Source: JAKASV01 sp964595035 (lineage in GTDB: Bacteria > Babelota > Babeliae > Babelales > Vermiphilaceae). From it: a stretch of 16,099 nt of DNA. Made by a program: the position numbers and the translations under genes. Positions 14,721 to 16,099 of this stretch are shown here, one piece after another. The first letter of the stretch is position 1, and each line of letters begins with the position of its first letter. Below the pieces are notes generated by a model that had not been told where the DNA came from, ran no database searches, and saw nothing but the letters and a program-made list of their open reading frames with translations. Location: NCBI GenBank assembly GCA_964595035.1, contig CAZQNW010000021.1, positions 1 through 16,099 of the forward strand. The letters are read 5' to 3'.

Positions 14721-15566
14721 ATGAACCCAAGTTTGACCGAATTCAAAATCGATTCAAAGCATAAAAAACAAATTCATAAGTGCCTCGATTTAGTTAAAGA
14801 AATTTGGGGGCAAGACTTGCTTGGAATATATTTATACGGATCATCAGTATTAGGAGGATTGCAAAAACATAGCGATATAGACTTATTCGTTGTTTCCAAT
14901 AGAGCTACAACACATGAAGAAAAGGTCAAACTTGTGGCTGCTCTGCTTAAAATTTCCGGCATATATATGAAAAGCAAAAGATTACCTATTGAAATGACAA
15001 TAGTTGAGAAATCTGAAATTAATCCTTGGCATTATCCACCGAGATTTGATTTTCAATACGGCGAATGGCTGCGAGAACAATTTGAGCACGGAAACATAGA
15101 ACCATGGCCATCTAAAGAAATGCCAGACCTTGCCGTACTCATCACTCAAATTTTATTAGCAAGCAATACATTAGTCGGCCTCACTCCAGATCAACTACTT
15201 TGCAGTGTTCCTTATAAAGATTTTATGACAGCTATAAAAGATTCATTACCCAATTTAGTGTCTGATCTTGATAGTGATGTTCGCAATGTCTTATTAACGC
15301 TTGCGCGCATCTGGAGCACAGTAGCAACTGACGCGATTCGTTCAAAGCCAGCTGCAGCAGACTGGGTTATTAGCCACCTGCCTACAACATACCATTCAGT
15401 TATGGAACGGGCAAAGGCAATTTGCAAAGGCGAAGAAAAAGAACATTGGGAAGATATACAGGAACTTATAAAACCCTGCGCCGAATTTATGTTAAATGAG
15501 GCAAATATTAAAATTACCGAAATTATGTTATCTGATAATCATAATAAATCTATTAAGATCGCCTAA
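14721..15566 (+). CDS. ANT(3'')/AadA-like aminoglycoside nucleotidyltransferase
   Basis: This 281-residue protein of the AadA-type adenylyltransferase family transfers AMP from ATP to streptomycin or spectinomycin in known members; activity here is inferred. The nucleotidyltransferase core is LYGSSVLGGLQKHSDIDLFV, with Gly40-Ser41 and metal-binding Asp52 and Asp54. A third acidic residue is Glu91 in PIEMTIV, matching the catalytic Glu of AadA. Further family landmarks are NPWHYPPRFDFQYGEW at 101-116 (Trp116 matches the drug-stacking Trp), the C-terminal helical domain, and VRNVLLTLARIW at 187-198 followed by AAADWVISHLP. It is slightly longer than AadA (about 260), mostly at both ends. No clear ribosome binding site precedes the ATG, which starts one base after the hicB stop, so translational coupling is likely. 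It could use another small molecule in this organism. Confidence 0.88.
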   Translation: MNPSLTEFKIDSKHKKQIHKCLDLVKEIWGQDLLGIYLYGSSVLGGLQKHSDIDLFVVSNRATTHEEKVKLVAALLKISGIYMKSKRLPIEMTIVEKSEINPWHYPPRFDFQYGEWLREQFEHGNIEPWPSKEMPDLAVLITQILLASNTLVGLTPDQLLCSVPYKDFMTAIKDSLPNLVSDLDSDVRNVLLTLARIWSTVATDAIRSKPAAADWVISHLPTTYHSVMERAKAICKGEEKEHWEDIQELIKPCAEFMLNEANIKITEIMLSDNHNKSIKIA

Positions 15567-15594
15567 ATTAACTCAGTATTGCATTAAATACTTC

Positions 15595-15622
15595 TTGCAA
15601 TTACACATAGATCGAATATAAT
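15595..15622 (+). promoter_or_regulatory. Candidate promoter downstream of the nucleotidyltransferase
   Basis: TTGCAA (15595-15600), 16 bases, then a perfect TATAAT (15617-15622). A transcript would start near 15629, 37 bases before the small ORF at 15666. Confidence 0.6.
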
Positions 15623-15665
15623 GACCAATTAGATATATAAAACTACGTCCTCAAAAGGAGAGGCA

Positions 15666-15788
15666 ATGGTCATAACTTCACACATACAAGTCTGTCGGCT
15701 CCTGATTACCATATCAGGTTGCTGGTATGCACTCCTCATCAATGCGGCAAAGAACATTGATTGCTTAGATTCAAAGCAACTCAGTTAA
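15666..15788 (+). CDS. Small hydrophobic ORF, 40 codons
   Basis: The ATG at 15666 follows a strong AAAAGGAGAGG. The predicted 40-residue peptide has one hydrophobic stretch at about residues 12-28 (LLITISGCWYALLINAA) flanked by Arg11 and Lys29, and three Cys. It is not recognised. One-helix peptides of this size occur as type I toxins, small membrane regulators and leader peptides. The ORF also spans three hairpins, so the region may instead be an untranslated structured RNA. The choice is open. Confidence 0.4.
   Translation: MVITSHIQVCRLLITISGCWYALLINAAKNIDCLDSKQLS
15701..15718 (+). other. Hairpin 1 of a four-hairpin cluster
   Basis: CCTGAT, six-base loop, ATCAGG: a perfect 6-bp stem within the small ORF region. 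Confidence 0.5.
15738..15761 (+). other. Hairpin 2 of a four-hairpin cluster
   Basis: ATCAATG, ten-base loop, CATTGAT: a perfect 7-bp stem, directly adjoining hairpin 3. Confidence 0.5.
15761..15779 (+). other. Hairpin 3 of a four-hairpin cluster
   Basis: TTGCTT, seven-base loop, AAGCAA: a perfect 6-bp stem. It shares one base with hairpin 2, so one terminal pair must open if both form. Confidence 0.45.
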
Positions 15789-15826
15789 TAGCTGCTTAAA
15801 TTTCCAATTTTAAACATTAGTCATTG

Positions 15827-15847
15827 CTATCTGGCTCACGCCAATAG
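15827..15847 (+). other. Hairpin 4 of a four-hairpin cluster
   Basis: CTAT, bulged C, TGGC, loop TCAC, GCCA, ATAG: an 8-bp stem with one bulge, between the small ORF and the next start codon. Nothing else is seen in 15789-15884. Confidence 0.45.
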
Positions 15848-15884
15848 TTATTTGTTTATGTACAAACTTTATGTATGAGGCTTT

Positions 15885-16099
15885 ATGGCTCACAAAAAAG
15901 CTACCGATTTCGCTACTGTTTCAGTTCTTACTGATCAACAAAAACTTGCAACATTCGTTATGATACTGCTTACCGTTGACAAACGAACAGCACCAAATCG
16001 TAACCGAAGTAAAAAATATAAAATAAAACAAGAAGATATCCTCGCCCGCCTAACAAGCGGGCCTTGCTTTTATGAGCAGCTGGTCTATCATGTTCAATA
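15885..16099 (+). CDS. Unrecognised gene, 5' part only
   Basis: An open frame from the ATG at 15885 runs off the right edge after 71 codons. ATGAGG just upstream gives a modest ribosome binding site. The N-terminal part is MAHKKATDFATVSVLTDQQ, then a short hydrophobic stretch (LATFVMILLTV) and a basic segment (KRTAPNRNRSKKYKIKQ), followed by EDILARLTSGPCFYEQLVYH. I do not recognise it. The basic stretch suggests nucleic-acid contact, but that is weak. A GC-rich hairpin with a partial T tract lies inside the frame at 16044-16071, which lowers confidence that the frame is translated to the end. Confidence 0.45.
   Translation, partial: MAHKKATDFATVSVLTDQQKLATFVMILLTVDKRTAPNRNRSKKYKIKQEDILARLTSGPCFYEQLVYHVQ
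16044..16071 (+). terminator. Terminator-like hairpin near the right edge
   Basis: GCCCGC, seven-base loop, GCGGGC, then CTTGCTTTT. The 6-bp all-GC stem is the strongest hairpin in the right part of the window, and the following T-rich run is interrupted. It could end the transcript starting near 15629, or be chance inside the partial gene. Confidence 0.4.

Noticed and set aside
12543..16099. Second copy of the tRNA-Glu 3' end (attR)
   Set aside because: Scanning for ttcgaatcc and ggggctgcca by eye found none to the right of the recombinase; the element end must be outside the window.
1..16099. CRISPR array or integron attC series
   Set aside because: No regularly spaced repeats were seen; the only direct repeat is the abutting 114-bp pair.

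Overview
The window looks like a metagenome-type scaffold (one 100-N gap) from an AT-rich, diderm, probably host-dependent bacterium. The evidence is an Omp85/BamA-type outer-membrane protein, Sec-secreted giant cysteine-rich proteins, a PotABCD-type polyamine import operon and low GC. This combination resembles Dependentiae/Babeliales (TM6) or similar protist-associated bacteria. That placement is inference from general resemblance; no marker gene in the window proves it.

Layout. Positions 1-12319 form a minus-strand block. It holds the 5' part of a small cysteine-containing secreted protein (1-356), a 1405-residue secreted cysteine-rich repeat protein (442-4659) with a perfect 114-bp tandem duplication inside it, and an operon of a His/Cys-rich membrane protein, potA, potB, potC and potD (9290 down to 4890). 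The assembly gap cuts through the potB/potC junction and should not be read as a fused permease. Upstream lies a 972-residue Omp85 protein with about seven POTRA-like repeats (9401-12319).

The right part is an integrated element. A plus-strand tRNA-Glu(CTC) gene (12469-12543) has its 3' half overlapped by the antisense 3' end of a large serine recombinase gene, so the last 18 residues of the recombinase are the reverse translation of the tRNA. Divergent from the recombinase is a tight plus-strand operon: a HicA-family toxin, a HicB-family antitoxin, and an AadA-like ANT(3'')-type aminoglycoside nucleotidyltransferase starting one base after hicB. A 19-bp palindrome lies between the -35 and -10 of the operon promoter and is a likely HicB operator. 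After this come a good promoter, a 40-codon ORF for a one-helix hydrophobic peptide, four small hairpins, and the start of an unrecognised gene that runs off the window.

How the parts work together (inference): the left block is envelope and nutrient-uptake housekeeping for an organism that scavenges from a host. The right block is mobile: the recombinase targets the tRNA-Glu 3' end, HicAB may stabilise the element, and the nucleotidyltransferase is cargo under the toxin-antitoxin promoter. The other end of the element is not visible, because no second copy of the tRNA 3' end was found up to 16099.
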